From Algibacter miyuki (GTDB taxonomy: Bacteria; Bacteroidota; Bacteroidia; Flavobacteriales; Flavobacteriaceae), in NCBI RefSeq assembly GCF_042427745.1, contig NZ_JBHMFA010000004.1: a stretch of DNA of 64,000 nucleotides; one strand, written 5' to 3'. Both the position numbers and the translations under genes were made by a program. Shown here piece after piece: positions 1-7,970 of this stretch (position 1 is the first letter of the stretch; every line of letters starts with the position of its first letter). The notes under the pieces are model-generated. The model saw only the letters and a list, made by a program, of their open reading frames with translations, had not been told where the DNA came from and ran no database searches.

Positions 1-1196
1 GTTTGTTTAGATAAGAATTCGATATCTAAACCTGGCGCTTTTTTAAGTGGTCTAAGGTGAACTTCAAAAATAGCTTTACGTTCGTTTAAGTTAGGTAAAT
101 CAACAAAAATTTGTCTATCAAAACGTCCTGCACGCATTAAGGCTTTATCTAAAATATCGGCTCTGTTGGTTGCTGCAATAACAATAACGTTTGTGTTGGT
201 ACCAAAACCATCCATTTCCGTTAGTAATTGGTTTAACGTGTTTTCACGTTCATCATTACTTCCAGACATGGCGTTTTTGCCTCTAGCGCGACCAATAGCA
301 TCAATTTCATCTATAAAAATAATAGAAGGCGATTTTTCTTTTGCTTGTTTAAATAAATCTCTAACACGAGATGCACCTACACCAACAAACATTTCAACAA
401 AATCAGAACCTGATAAAGAGAAAAATGGCACTTTAGCTTCACCAGCAACAGCTTTAGCTAATAAGGTTTTTCCTGTTCCTGGAGGTCCTACAAGTAGAGC
501 TCCTTTTGGTATTTTACCACCTAATGTTGTGTATTTTTCAGGGAATTTAAGGAAATCTACAATTTCTTGTACTTCTTCTTTAGCTCCTTCTAAACCTGCA
601 ACATCTTTAAAAGTTGTTTTAACTTCTGTATTTTCGTCAAAAAGTTTAGCTTTAGATTTTCCTATGTTGAAAATTTGTCCGCCTGCTCCGCCACCGGCAC
701 CACCAGACATTCTACGCATAATAAATACCCAAACACCAATAAGTAAAATAAAAGGTAAAATACCCATAAGTAAATTACTCCAATCGTTTGTTTCGGTATC
801 AAATTTAACCACAGGTTTTGTAGTTAAATCTGCAGTAGCTTCATTTAATTCGTTTTCAAAGTTCTGTAAGTCACCAAATTCAAATTTATAATTCGGTAAT
901 TTTGTTGCAGAAGGAATAAAAGTTTGAGGCACTGCATTTTTATGAATGTCTTTAGCCTCGGCACCTTTAGTTAAGTAAACTTTTGCTACGCGTGTGTTTT
1001 TTACAATATCAACGCGAGCCACATCGCCATCTTTCAAGAATTTGAAAAAATCTGATGGTGTTGTTAAGTTACCTTCTTGATAGCTTGCACCACTAAATAC
1101 TTGAAATCCTAAAAAAAGTGCTATAATTATACCGTAAATCCAATACGGGCTAAACTTAGGCTTTTTATCCTTTGTGTTTTTTTTGTCGTCTGCCAT
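1..1196 (-). CDS. ftsH: ATP-dependent zinc metalloprotease FtsH (N-terminal part, cut by window edge)
   Basis: Membrane-anchored AAA protease for quality control of membrane and short-lived proteins. About 398 N-terminal residues are visible; the gene runs off the left edge, so the HEXXH protease site is not in view. Two membrane segments are seen (about residues 14-34 and 140-165), the second followed by a Gly/Ala-rich linker. The AAA module has Walker A GPPGTGKT at residues 237-244, Walker B IIFIDEIDAIG and the second region of homology ending in RAGRFDR. The ATG at 1196 lies 9 nt after the rsfS stop, so the two are probably cotranscribed. No other family fits two N-terminal membrane segments plus this AAA domain. 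Confidence 0.97.
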   Translation of the reverse strand, partial: MADDKKNTKDKKPKFSPYWIYGIIIALFLGFQVFSGASYQEGNLTTPSDFFKFLKDGDVARVDIVKNTRVAKVYLTKGAEAKDIHKNAVPQTFIPSATKLPNYKFEFGDLQNFENELNEATADLTTKPVVKFDTETNDWSNLLMGILPFILLIGVWVFIMRRMSGGAGGGAGGQIFNIGKSKAKLFDENTEVKTTFKDVAGLEGAKEEVQEIVDFLKFPEKYTTLGGKIPKGALLVGPPGTGKTLLAKAVAGEAKVPFFSLSGSDFVEMFVGVGASRVRDLFKQAKEKSPSIIFIDEIDAIGRARGKNAMSGSNDERENTLNQLLTEMDGFGTNTNVIVIAATNRADILDKALMRAGRFDRQIFVDLPNLNERKAIFEVHLRPLKKAPGLDIEFLSKQ

Positions 1197-1205
1197 GTCT
1201 GTGTT

Positions 1206-1577
1206 TTAGTAACTCGTTTCGATTTTGGTCATTTTTGCATCACCCCAAAGACTCTCGATGTCGTAATATTCTCTAATTTGTTTTTGGAAAACATGCACTA
1301 CAACATTAACGTAATCAATCAACACCCATTCCGCATTATCAGCGCCTTCAGTGTGCCAAGGATTATCTTTAAGTTCTTTGCTAACTTTTTTCTGAACCGA
1401 ATTTACTATAGCGGATACTTGAGTGTTTGAAGTTCCCTCGCAAACAATAAAGTAATCACAAACCGTGTTTTCAATTTCTCTTAAATCTAGTATATTTATT
1501 TCTTTTCCTTTAACGTCTTCAATACCACTAAGTATGGTCGCTATTAATTGGTCTGTGTTTATATTTTGTTTCGCCAT
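1206..1577 (-). CDS. rsfS: Ribosome silencing factor RsfS (Iojap/YbeB family)
   Basis: A 123-residue protein of usual length for the RsfS family, which binds uL14 on the large ribosomal subunit and blocks subunit joining during starvation. The family core is visible: DLREIENTVCDYFIVCEGTSNTQ in the middle (about residues 30-53) and the W-H-x-EG-x-x-x-AEWVLIDYVNVVVH block (about 74-95). It is the first gene of a leftward pair with ftsH, as often in Bacteroidota, and is divergent from birA. A promoter-like TAACTTTG lies just upstream on the minus strand (1597-1604). Confidence 0.95.
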   Translation of the reverse strand: MAKQNINTDQLIATILSGIEDVKGKEINILDLREIENTVCDYFIVCEGTSNTQVSAIVNSVQKKVSKELKDNPWHTEGADNAEWVLIDYVNVVVHVFQKQIREYYDIESLWGDAKMTKIETSY

Positions 1578-1596
1578 TAAATTTATTTAATTTGTG

Positions 1597-1604
1597 CAAA
1601 GTTA
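1597..1604 (-). promoter_or_regulatory. -7 promoter element of rsfS-ftsH
   Basis: On the minus strand this reads TAACTTTG, matching the flavobacterial -7 consensus TAnnTTTG. It ends 20 nt before the rsfS ATG. No clear TTG -33 box is found at the usual distance, so the call rests on the -7 box and position only. Confidence 0.45.
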
Positions 1605-1670
1605 TTATTTTTTTAGTTCTTTATCCTTTAAAATAATCATAAGATTTCAGAGTATTACAATAACTTCCTT

Positions 1671-2402
1671 ATGCGAATAATCAAACTTGATGCCACCAAT
1701 TCTACAAACAGCTATTTACGCGAATTAATTAGCCAAGACATTGTGGAAGATTTTACTATAATTTCAACTAAAAACCAAACCTTAGGTCGTGGGCAAATGG
1801 GAACTGTTTGGGCTTCGGAATCTTCCAAAAACCTTACCTTTAGTTGCTTCAAGGATGTTTCGGGAATCCATGTAGAGCATAGTTTTTATATCAGTATGGT
1901 AACCGCTTTGGCAGTGTTAAAAACGTTGCAGGAGTTGGCAATACCCAAAATAAGTATAAAATGGCCTAACGACATTTTGTCAGAGAATAAGAAAATTTGT
2001 GGTGTTTTAATTGAAAATGTCATAAAACAAAGTCAGTTACAAGCCTCAATAATCGGAATTGGATTAAATGTAAACCAAACGGAGTTCGATAATTTACCTC
2101 AAGCTTCGTCTTTAAAATTGATTTCGGGAAAGGTTTTTGTTTTAGATGAAGTGTTACTTGCAGTGGTTTTAAATTTGAAATATTATTTTGAAATTTTACA
2201 AACCGGAAATTTAGAATTTTTAAAATCTACTTATGAAACTCATTTGTTCCGAAAAAATAAACCTTCAACATTTAAAAATGCTGAAGGTTTGATGTTTTCT
2301 GGTTTTATAAAAGGGGTTTCCAACGATGGGAAACTTCAAGTTTTGCTCGAAGACGATATTTTAAAAGTATTCGATTTAAAAGAAATTTCGCTATTGTACT
2401 AA
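1671..2402 (+). CDS. birA: Biotin--[acetyl-CoA-carboxylase] ligase
   Basis: Activates biotin to biotinyl-AMP and transfers it to the biotin carboxyl carrier protein. At 243 residues it is a minimal ligase without the N-terminal DNA-binding domain of E. coli BirA, so it should not be a repressor. The biotinyl-AMP loop is seen as GRGQMG (residues 39-44) and the catalytic KWPNDI motif near residue 100, followed by KKICGVLIE. The C-terminal small domain is present. Transcribed divergently from rsfS; no partner gene follows in the same direction. Confidence 0.95.
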   Translation: MRIIKLDATNSTNSYLRELISQDIVEDFTIISTKNQTLGRGQMGTVWASESSKNLTFSCFKDVSGIHVEHSFYISMVTALAVLKTLQELAIPKISIKWPNDILSENKKICGVLIENVIKQSQLQASIIGIGLNVNQTEFDNLPQASSLKLISGKVFVLDEVLLAVVLNLKYYFEILQTGNLEFLKSTYETHLFRKNKPSTFKNAEGLMFSGFIKGVSNDGKLQVLLEDDILKVFDLKEISLLY

Positions 2403-2412
2403 TACTTTTGCT

Positions 2413-2808
2413 CTAAATGGCTTTAGGCATATTATTCACTAAGGTTTTAATAAAATTGGTAATTGGGCCTTTAATCATCATAGCCATCATAGGGTTGAAA
2501 TCGCCCGAAAACGATAAATGCACATCGCTATTTCCGTCTGCAGTTTCAACAATATTACCAATTAAAGAAAAATCTAATTTTCCGCCTGCGGCACCTAAAA
2601 CAATTTTATTTGGAGGAATAACTTCCTTTTTTTCTAAAATAATTTCTGGCATGCCTTTTAAAGCAAAAAGAAATTTATCGTTACCTAAAACTTCAAATTT
2701 ACTAATGTTTTCAGGCATTAAAGATTCAAAGTTTTTTACGTCTGCTAAAAAGCTAAAAACTTCTTGAGGCGATTTGCTAACGTTAACTTTTGGAGATTCT
2801 AAATTCAT
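2413..2808 (-). CDS. SRPBCC (START-like) family protein
   Basis: A 131-residue protein with the SRPBCC/START-like fold pattern: an early amphipathic VSKSPQEVFSFLADVKNFESLMPE helix, alternating strands, and a long C-terminal helix around KGPITNFIKTLVNNMPKAI. Such proteins bind hydrophobic ligands; no ligand can be read from the sequence. It lies downstream of pyrE on the same strand with an 82-nt gap and converges with birA (10-nt gap). No signal peptide, so cytoplasmic. Confidence 0.8.
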   Translation of the reverse strand: MNLESPKVNVSKSPQEVFSFLADVKNFESLMPENISKFEVLGNDKFLFALKGMPEIILEKKEVIPPNKIVLGAAGGKLDFSLIGNIVETADGNSDVHLSFSGDFNPMMAMMIKGPITNFIKTLVNNMPKAI

Positions 2809-2890
2809 TATATATGTTTTATGTTCGGTTAAGTTGGGCTGTTACTCGTTAAAAAAAAGATTTTACAGTCTAACAATTAACCTGTTTATA

Positions 2891-3535
2891 TCAAATAGCA
2901 TTCCATTCACTAGGATTGGAATTCCATTCCGATAAAGTTTTTAATTCTTTTTCAGCAATATAGTTGGTGTCTAAGGCTTGTTCCAGTAGATTTTCGTAAT
3001 TACTCAAGGTGTTTAAAGTAATATTTTCTGTTTCAAAGTTTTTGGCAGCCACATCAAAACCATATGTAAAAATAGCAACCATGCCTTTCACTTTTATATC
3101 GGCTTCTTTAAGTGCTTTTACGGCGTTTAAACTACTTTTGCCGGTGCTAATTAAATCTTCAACAACAACAACAGTTTGTCCGCTTTCAATATGGCCTTCA
3201 ATTTGGTTTTTGCGTCCGTGCCCTTTAGCATCTGGTCTCACATAAATAAAAGGTAAACCCAATACTTGGGCAACCAACATACCTATACCAATAGCGCCAG
3301 TGGCAACACCAGCAATAACGTCTGGTTTTCCATATTTTTCCTCAATATGTTTTGCCATAGTTTGGCTCACATAATTACGGATTGATGGATATGATAAAAT
3401 GATGCGATTGTCGCAATAAATTGGAGATTTCCAGCCAGAAGCCCAAGTAAAAGGTTCATTCGGACTTAGTTTTATGGCGTTAACTTGCAATAAAACTTCG
3501 GCTGTTTTTTTGGCAGTTTCTTTGTTAAATATCAT
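2891..3535 (-). CDS. pyrE: Orotate phosphoribosyltransferase
   Basis: Makes orotidine 5'-phosphate from orotate and PRPP in de novo pyrimidine synthesis. The 214-residue length is normal. The PRPP-binding motif is VVVVEDLISTGKS (about residues 121-133), and the flexible-loop basic stretch KGHGRKNQIEGH precedes it. The C-terminus has a short duplicated SEWN-SEWN motif. The gene is first in a leftward pair with the SRPBCC protein and divergent from the Nudix gene. Confidence 0.96.
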   Translation of the reverse strand: MIFNKETAKKTAEVLLQVNAIKLSPNEPFTWASGWKSPIYCDNRIILSYPSIRNYVSQTMAKHIEEKYGKPDVIAGVATGAIGIGMLVAQVLGLPFIYVRPDAKGHGRKNQIEGHIESGQTVVVVEDLISTGKSSLNAVKALKEADIKVKGMVAIFTYGFDVAAKNFETENITLNTLSNYENLLEQALDTNYIAEKELKTLSEWNSNPSEWNAI

Positions 3536-3665
3536 GCTGTAAAATTACGGATAAATTTGCTTTTATTTTAAAGTTGTAAATGGAATAAAAAATTTTTTTT
3601 TCAACAACAACTAGATTGTGAGTAAAAATGATATTTTTACCATATCAAAATAAACGAATCTAACT

Positions 3666-4247
3666 ATGCATAAGATTTTTGTAAATAATAAACCTATTGT
3701 ATTAACAACAAATACAGAAAAGGGTGAAGGCTATAAAACATACAAGCTTAAACGGGTTTTGCTTTATCGCGCGATTCGAAAATTGAATAAAACCGATTTA
3801 CAAGAAGTTAGACTTACGCATAAAAATGAAAGTAAATTACTTAGTAAGTTTTTGAAAAAGCTACCTAATGTGGTTGCTGGCGGAGGAAAAGTTTATAATG
3901 ATGAAGGAAAAGTACTATTTATTTACCGAAATGATAAATGGGATTTACCTAAAGGAAAAGCTGAAGATGGTGAAACTATTGAAGAGACTGCCATTCGTGA
4001 AGTTGAGGAAGAAACTAAAGTTGAAGGTTTAGAGATTGTTAAACCTCTTGAAACAACTTACCATATTTTTAAAAGAAACGGACGTTATAAAATAAAGGTG
4101 ACCTATTGGTTTGAAATGAAAACTAGTTTTACGGGCGACTTAAAACCACAGAAAAAGGAAGGGATTACTAAAGTGAAATGGCTTGGTAAAAAGAAAACAG
4201 CTAAGGCTTTAGAAAATTCTTATCCTAATATCAAATTGTTATTTTAG
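3666..4247 (+). CDS. Nudix hydrolase with N-terminal extension
   Basis: A 193-residue Nudix protein. The Nudix box begins GKAEDGE and ends REVEEETKV (about residues 97-119); the usual glycine near its end is lysine here, while the metal-binding glutamates are kept. Residues 1-70 are an extension of unknown role ahead of the Nudix fold (starting about VVAGGGKVYN). Nudix enzymes split nucleoside diphosphates linked to another group; the substrate cannot be told. A strong hairpin follows the gene. Confidence 0.88.
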   Translation: MHKIFVNNKPIVLTTNTEKGEGYKTYKLKRVLLYRAIRKLNKTDLQEVRLTHKNESKLLSKFLKKLPNVVAGGGKVYNDEGKVLFIYRNDKWDLPKGKAEDGETIEETAIREVEEETKVEGLEIVKPLETTYHIFKRNGRYKIKVTYWFEMKTSFTGDLKPQKKEGITKVKWLGKKKTAKALENSYPNIKLLF

Positions 4248-4274
4248 GTTGAAAGAAAACTTTATTTAAAATAA

Positions 4275-4321
4275 AAGAGCGATAATATTCAGAAGTTAAT
4301 CATTTGAATGTTATCGCTCTT
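4275..4321. terminator. Bidirectional hairpin between convergent genes
   Basis: AAGAGCGATAA pairs with TTATCGCTCTT, extended inward by ATTCA/TGAAT after one mismatch. It lies between the convergent Nudix and hydrolase-OsmC genes. The U-tract is weak in both directions. Confidence 0.6.
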
Positions 4322-4349
4322 AGTATTTATTATTGTTCAGTTAGCTTTG

Positions 4350-5567
4350 TTAAATTATACTAGTTTCAAAAACAACTTCACTAGCTAATGTTTTATGTAC
4401 TGGGCATTTTGAGGCTATTTCTTTTAGTTTCTCTTTTTGCTTATCGTCCAAGTCTCCAACAAATTTCAGTTTCTTACTAATAAAATCTAAACGGGTTGGG
4501 GTATCTGTTTCAATACCTAAATCGTCGCTATGTTTTCTGGCATGGGTAACATACACGAAAACTTCTTGTAAATCCCATTTTTTACGTTCCGCATACATTT
4601 TTAAAGTCATTGCCGTGCAAGCTACTAATGCGGCATTTAAGTATTCGTATGGCGATGGACCAAAATCGTTGCCACCTACGGAAGCAGGTTCATCTGCAAT
4701 TAAACTATGATTCTTAGTTTGAATAGAGGTGGTGAAATTATCTTCCACTAAGTTTAAATGTCCAACCAATTGTTCATTATTAGGGTCTAGCATTATATTT
4801 TCCTTCGTCGGAAAATAGCGCTGTACCCAAGTACCAATTAAATTTCCAGCATAATTACTATCTCTAGTATTGCTTAGTAAATGGTCGGCTTGATCTAAGG
4901 TAACAAAACTTTTCGGGTGATGGGCTTGGTGATAAATTTGTTCCGCATTTTTAATACCCACAATAGTATCTGTGGGCGAATGCATTATTAAAATGGGCTT
5001 TCTTAGATTTTTTACTACAGTAGGTAAATCGGTTTTGCCAAAATCTTCAATAAAAGCTTTGTCAATTTTAAAAGGACGACCTCCAATATTGACTTTTGTA
5101 GGGCCTTTTTCCTCAAGATCGTCTATGCTATGCGAGAATAAATGTGTTACATGGTCCACTGTGGCGGGCGCACCAATGGTGGCAACGGCTTTAACATTGT
5201 CTAGCTTTGCTGCTGCCGAAATTACAGCCGCACCACCTAACGAGTGTCCGACTAATAGGGAAGGTGCTTCGTAATTGGATGCCATGTATTCGCTTACCGC
5301 AATTAAATCGTTTACATTAGCCGAAAAATGACTATCTGCAAAATCGCCTTCGCTTTTCCCTAAACCTGTAAAATCGAATCGAACTACTCCAAAACCATGA
5401 TTGGTTAGGGCGCGACTAATGTTTTTTACCGCACTTAAAGAACTTGTACATGTAAAACAGTGCGCAAATATGGCGTAATAATTGGGTTTTTGGTTGGCAG
5501 GTAATTCTAGATAAGCTTGTAATGCTATGCCATCTTTGTTTTCTATTTGTAGTTTTGTGCTTTTCAT
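4350..5567 (-). CDS. Alpha/beta hydrolase-OsmC fusion protein
   Basis: A 405-residue two-domain protein. Residues about 1-255 are an alpha/beta hydrolase with nucleophile elbow GHSLG (107-111, Ser109), an acid in HSPTDTIV and a late His in ADHLLS. Residues about 265-405 are an OsmC/Ohr-like domain with both redox cysteines: AALVACTAMT near 313 and KCPVHKTL near 389. OsmC domains reduce organic hydroperoxides; the hydrolase might release a substrate from an ester. Such fusions occur in other bacteria. Its start codon overlaps the msrA stop by 4 nt, so both probably belong to one oxidative-stress operon. Confidence 0.92.
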   Translation of the reverse strand: MKSTKLQIENKDGIALQAYLELPANQKPNYYAIFAHCFTCTSSLSAVKNISRALTNHGFGVVRFDFTGLGKSEGDFADSHFSANVNDLIAVSEYMASNYEAPSLLVGHSLGGAAVISAAAKLDNVKAVATIGAPATVDHVTHLFSHSIDDLEEKGPTKVNIGGRPFKIDKAFIEDFGKTDLPTVVKNLRKPILIMHSPTDTIVGIKNAEQIYHQAHHPKSFVTLDQADHLLSNTRDSNYAGNLIGTWVQRYFPTKENIMLDPNNEQLVGHLNLVEDNFTTSIQTKNHSLIADEPASVGGNDFGPSPYEYLNAALVACTAMTLKMYAERKKWDLQEVFVYVTHARKHSDDLGIETDTPTRLDFISKKLKFVGDLDDKQKEKLKEIASKCPVHKTLASEVVFETSII

Positions 5568-6082
5568 TTTTGGTCTGTATGTTTTATATTGTCTTCGTTT
5601 ACATAGTTTGAAAAGTGCTGTAAAAGAAGTTGTAATTTCGGATTAATAAATTGTTTGCAAAATGGTTTTTCAGGATTTTGCCGATAATAATTCTGAATTT
5701 CATTTCGCGACGGTTCAAATGCTGAAAAAGGATACACTTGTGTTATTATGTTAGAATCACTTTTCGATTTAAATTCATCTAATAAAGATAAGGCTTCTTT
5801 TTGTTGTACTTCGGAAAACGTATAAATAGCCGATCTATATTTAATACGCATCGAGTGATTACTCGTGCTTTTATGTGTTAATAAATGAACCTCTATTAAT
5901 GTTTTTAGGCTGATTTTCTCCGGTTGAAAATGAACAATTACGGCTTCGGAAAAATTAGAATTTATTCCATGGGAAGCCACGTAACCTTGCTCAACCTTAT
6001 TGACACCTTTTAATGATTGAAAAACAGCTTCGGTACACCAATGGCACCCGCCGCCTAAAGCTATTTTAGTTTTTCTATCCAT
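5564..6082 (-). CDS. msrA: MsrA-like peptide-methionine (S)-S-oxide reductase, divergent
   Basis: A 172-residue MsrA-family protein that would reduce methionine-S-sulfoxide. The catalytic Cys13 is present in GGGCHWC, where the family usually has GCFW; the Phe-to-His change and second Cys16 are seen directly. The usual stretch around VCSGxTGHAE is shortened (SHGINSNFSEAV), while YRSAIY is kept. It overlaps the upstream glutaredoxin-like gene by 22 nt and the downstream OsmC fusion by 4 nt, giving a compact three-gene thiol-repair operon. Whether the altered site favours another sulfoxide cannot be told. Confidence 0.85.
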   Translation of the reverse strand: MDRKTKIALGGGCHWCTEAVFQSLKGVNKVEQGYVASHGINSNFSEAVIVHFQPEKISLKTLIEVHLLTHKSTSNHSMRIKYRSAIYTFSEVQQKEALSLLDEFKSKSDSNIITQVYPFSAFEPSRNEIQNYYRQNPEKPFCKQFINPKLQLLLQHFSNYVNEDNIKHTDQK

Positions 6083-6318
6083 TTATTGAGTTCTATGTTC
6101 GATGGATTTCTTAACTTTTTTTTACCTATTGTAATCGTTGGGAAATTAAGCTTTCTGTTTTTGTATAGGTTACGCAAATCTTCGGAAGCGCTGTTGTTTT
6201 CTTCAACGTCTAGAAAGGTGAAGCCTCGTTTTTTTTCTTCTAGAAATAATTGATAATATTGGGTTTTATGGCATCGTTGTGCGCCGTAAAGTATGATATC
6301 CGAAGTTTGAGAATCCAT
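6061..6318 (-). CDS. Glutaredoxin-like protein, single active-site cysteine
   Basis: An 85-residue thioredoxin-fold protein. The active-site region reads RCHKTQ (Cys16), so only one cysteine of the usual CxxC remains; the cis-proline loop is NFPTITIG near residue 60. It has no signal peptide. It overlaps msrA by 22 nt and is probably its cotranscribed electron donor or a regulator of it. The ATG at 6318 is the first plausible start. Confidence 0.75.
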   Translation of the reverse strand: MDSQTSDIILYGAQRCHKTQYYQLFLEEKKRGFTFLDVEENNSASEDLRNLYKNRKLNFPTITIGKKKLRNPSNIELNKWIEKLK

Positions 6319-6460
6319 AATTATTTTCTTAATAATATGGTGTTTTGGTCGAGATTATGGAGCTTACATTACAGGGTTTCGTTTAATACCAAAGCTAAAG
6401 CAGGATTAAAACAAAATGTAGCTTTTGAAATCAGAATAAACTATTAGAATAGAAAGAGAG

Positions 6461-6496
6461 AAAAAAGGGTGATTTTCTTTTAAATTATCCTTTTTT
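6461..6496. terminator. Terminator overlapping the DUF192 stop codon
   Basis: A 15-bp stem (AAAAAAGGGTGATTT with AAATTATCCTTTTTT, two G-U pairs) with a 6-nt loop. The flanking A and T runs suit termination in either direction, and the structure overlaps the stop codon at 6495-6497. Confidence 0.65.
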
Positions 6497-6995
6497 AATC
6501 GGCTATAAATGAAATGGAATCCCCAACCGAAACTCCCCAAACATCAACCATTCCTGCATTTACTTCTAAAACATATTTTGCTGGTTCGTTGGATGGGAGT
6601 GAGGTTTCATCAAAAGGTTTGGCGTTTTTCTGAAAGCTCACAATGTTTTTATCTGCATCGATATAAATAAGGTCAAGCGGTATTTTTGTGTTTTTCATAT
6701 AAAAATACCGTTCGGTTTCATCTTCAAAAACAAAAAGCATGCCTTGTAGCTTTTCCATGCTACTTCGGTACATTAAACCTGTTTGAATATCGAAATCGGT
6801 ATCAGCAAATTCGATATCTAAATCTATTTTAGAAGTATCGTTTTTTAAAATGCTTAACGTTCCTTCTTTATTGAAATTAACTTCAGTTTGGGTTATTGTT
6901 TTCTTATCATCTTTACAATTGTAAAATGAGAGTATTCCAATAGTTAGCCCTAATATGAGTCCGGCTCTTTTCGCAAACATTTTATTTAACTGCAT
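6495..6995 (-). CDS. DUF192 family lipoprotein
   Basis: A 166-residue exported protein with a lipoprotein-type signal: basic start, hydrophobic segment about residues 12-24 and lipobox ending in YNC (Cys27). The rest matches DUF192, with FDIQTGLMYRSSM, MLFVFEDETERYFYMKNT and IPLDLIYID. DUF192 proteins have no established biochemical role. The gene overlaps the end of lgt by 14 nt. It is notable that a lipoprotein is translationally linked to the enzyme that lipidates it. Confidence 0.88.
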   Translation of the reverse strand: MQLNKMFAKRAGLILGLTIGILSFYNCKDDKKTITQTEVNFNKEGTLSILKNDTSKIDLDIEFADTDFDIQTGLMYRSSMEKLQGMLFVFEDETERYFYMKNTKIPLDLIYIDADKNIVSFQKNAKPFDETSLPSNEPAKYVLEVNAGMVDVWGVSVGDSISFIAD

Positions 6996-7908
6996 GTTTC
7001 GGTTTGTACATAAACATGAAGTAAAGTCCTAATAGAACAAAAGGAACACTTAGCCATTGTCCAGTGTTTAATGCCCATGTAGCACGCTCGTCTACTTGTG
7101 CTTCTTTTACAAATTCGACAAAGAATCTTACCGTCCAAAGTAATACTAAAAACAAGCCAAAAAGAAAGCCTGTTTGGTTCGCTTTAGGCGTTTTTACATA
7201 AAAATATAATAGAATTAAAAACACGAAAATATAGCAAAACGATTCGTATAATTGTGCAGGATGTCTATATGGTACGGCTTCTAATAAGGCTGAAAATTGA
7301 GGGTTATTAGTAACAGCACTGTAGGCGTCTTGAACATTGTTTATACCGGTACGTTGCATGATTTCACTTTTATAATATTCATCTTGAATAAAACGAACAC
7401 CAAAACTAGAATCTGTTATTTTTCCTATAATTTCAGAGTTTATGAAATTTCCAATTCTGATAAAAATAGCACCCGAAGCTACAGGAATTACAATACGATC
7501 TAAAATCCAAAGTATAGATTTGTAGTTATATTTTCTGCGGTATAAATACATCCCTATAATAATGCCAATAGCGGCACCATGGCTTGCTAAGCCTTGAAAA
7601 CCGGTGAATTCAAAACCGCCTTTGAATTTAAAAGGAAGAAAAATACTGAAGAAATCTTGAGATATTAATTCTGATTGATAGAAAATAACATGCCCTAAAC
7701 GTGCCCCAATCATGGTGGCTAAAACGGTGTAAATAAATAGAGGGTCTAAATATTCTATCGCTATTTTTTCTTTGGTAAAAATACGTTTCATAATATACCA
7801 ACCAATGACAAAGGCGGTAACCCACATGAGGCTGTAAAAATGAATTTTGAAATTTCCAATTATGTCGATTCCTGTTACCGGATTCCAATCAAATTTTAAT
7901 ACTTGCAT
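6982..7908 (-). CDS. lgt: Prolipoprotein diacylglyceryl transferase
   Basis: Transfers diacylglycerol from phosphatidylglycerol to the lipobox cysteine of prolipoproteins, in the inner membrane. The 308 residues show at least seven hydrophobic segments. Family motifs are GLASHGAAIGI (about 121-131), the signature RIGNFINSEIIGK (about 151-163), and HPAQLYES. It is followed by a DUF192 lipoprotein with a 14-nt overlap and preceded by the isomerase gene on the same strand. Confidence 0.96.
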   Translation of the reverse strand: MQVLKFDWNPVTGIDIIGNFKIHFYSLMWVTAFVIGWYIMKRIFTKEKIAIEYLDPLFIYTVLATMIGARLGHVIFYQSELISQDFFSIFLPFKFKGGFEFTGFQGLASHGAAIGIIIGMYLYRRKYNYKSILWILDRIVIPVASGAIFIRIGNFINSEIIGKITDSSFGVRFIQDEYYKSEIMQRTGINNVQDAYSAVTNNPQFSALLEAVPYRHPAQLYESFCYIFVFLILLYFYVKTPKANQTGFLFGLFLVLLWTVRFFVEFVKEAQVDERATWALNTGQWLSVPFVLLGLYFMFMYKPKHAVK

Positions 7909-7970
7909 AAGTTTTGTGTTTCAACGCAAAAGGTACGTTGTATGTGTGTAATATGGTATGGTTTTATAAA

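Noticed and set aside
166..891. 241-codon open frame on the plus strand
   Set aside because: It is the complement of ftsH, whose AAA motifs are clear on the minus strand.
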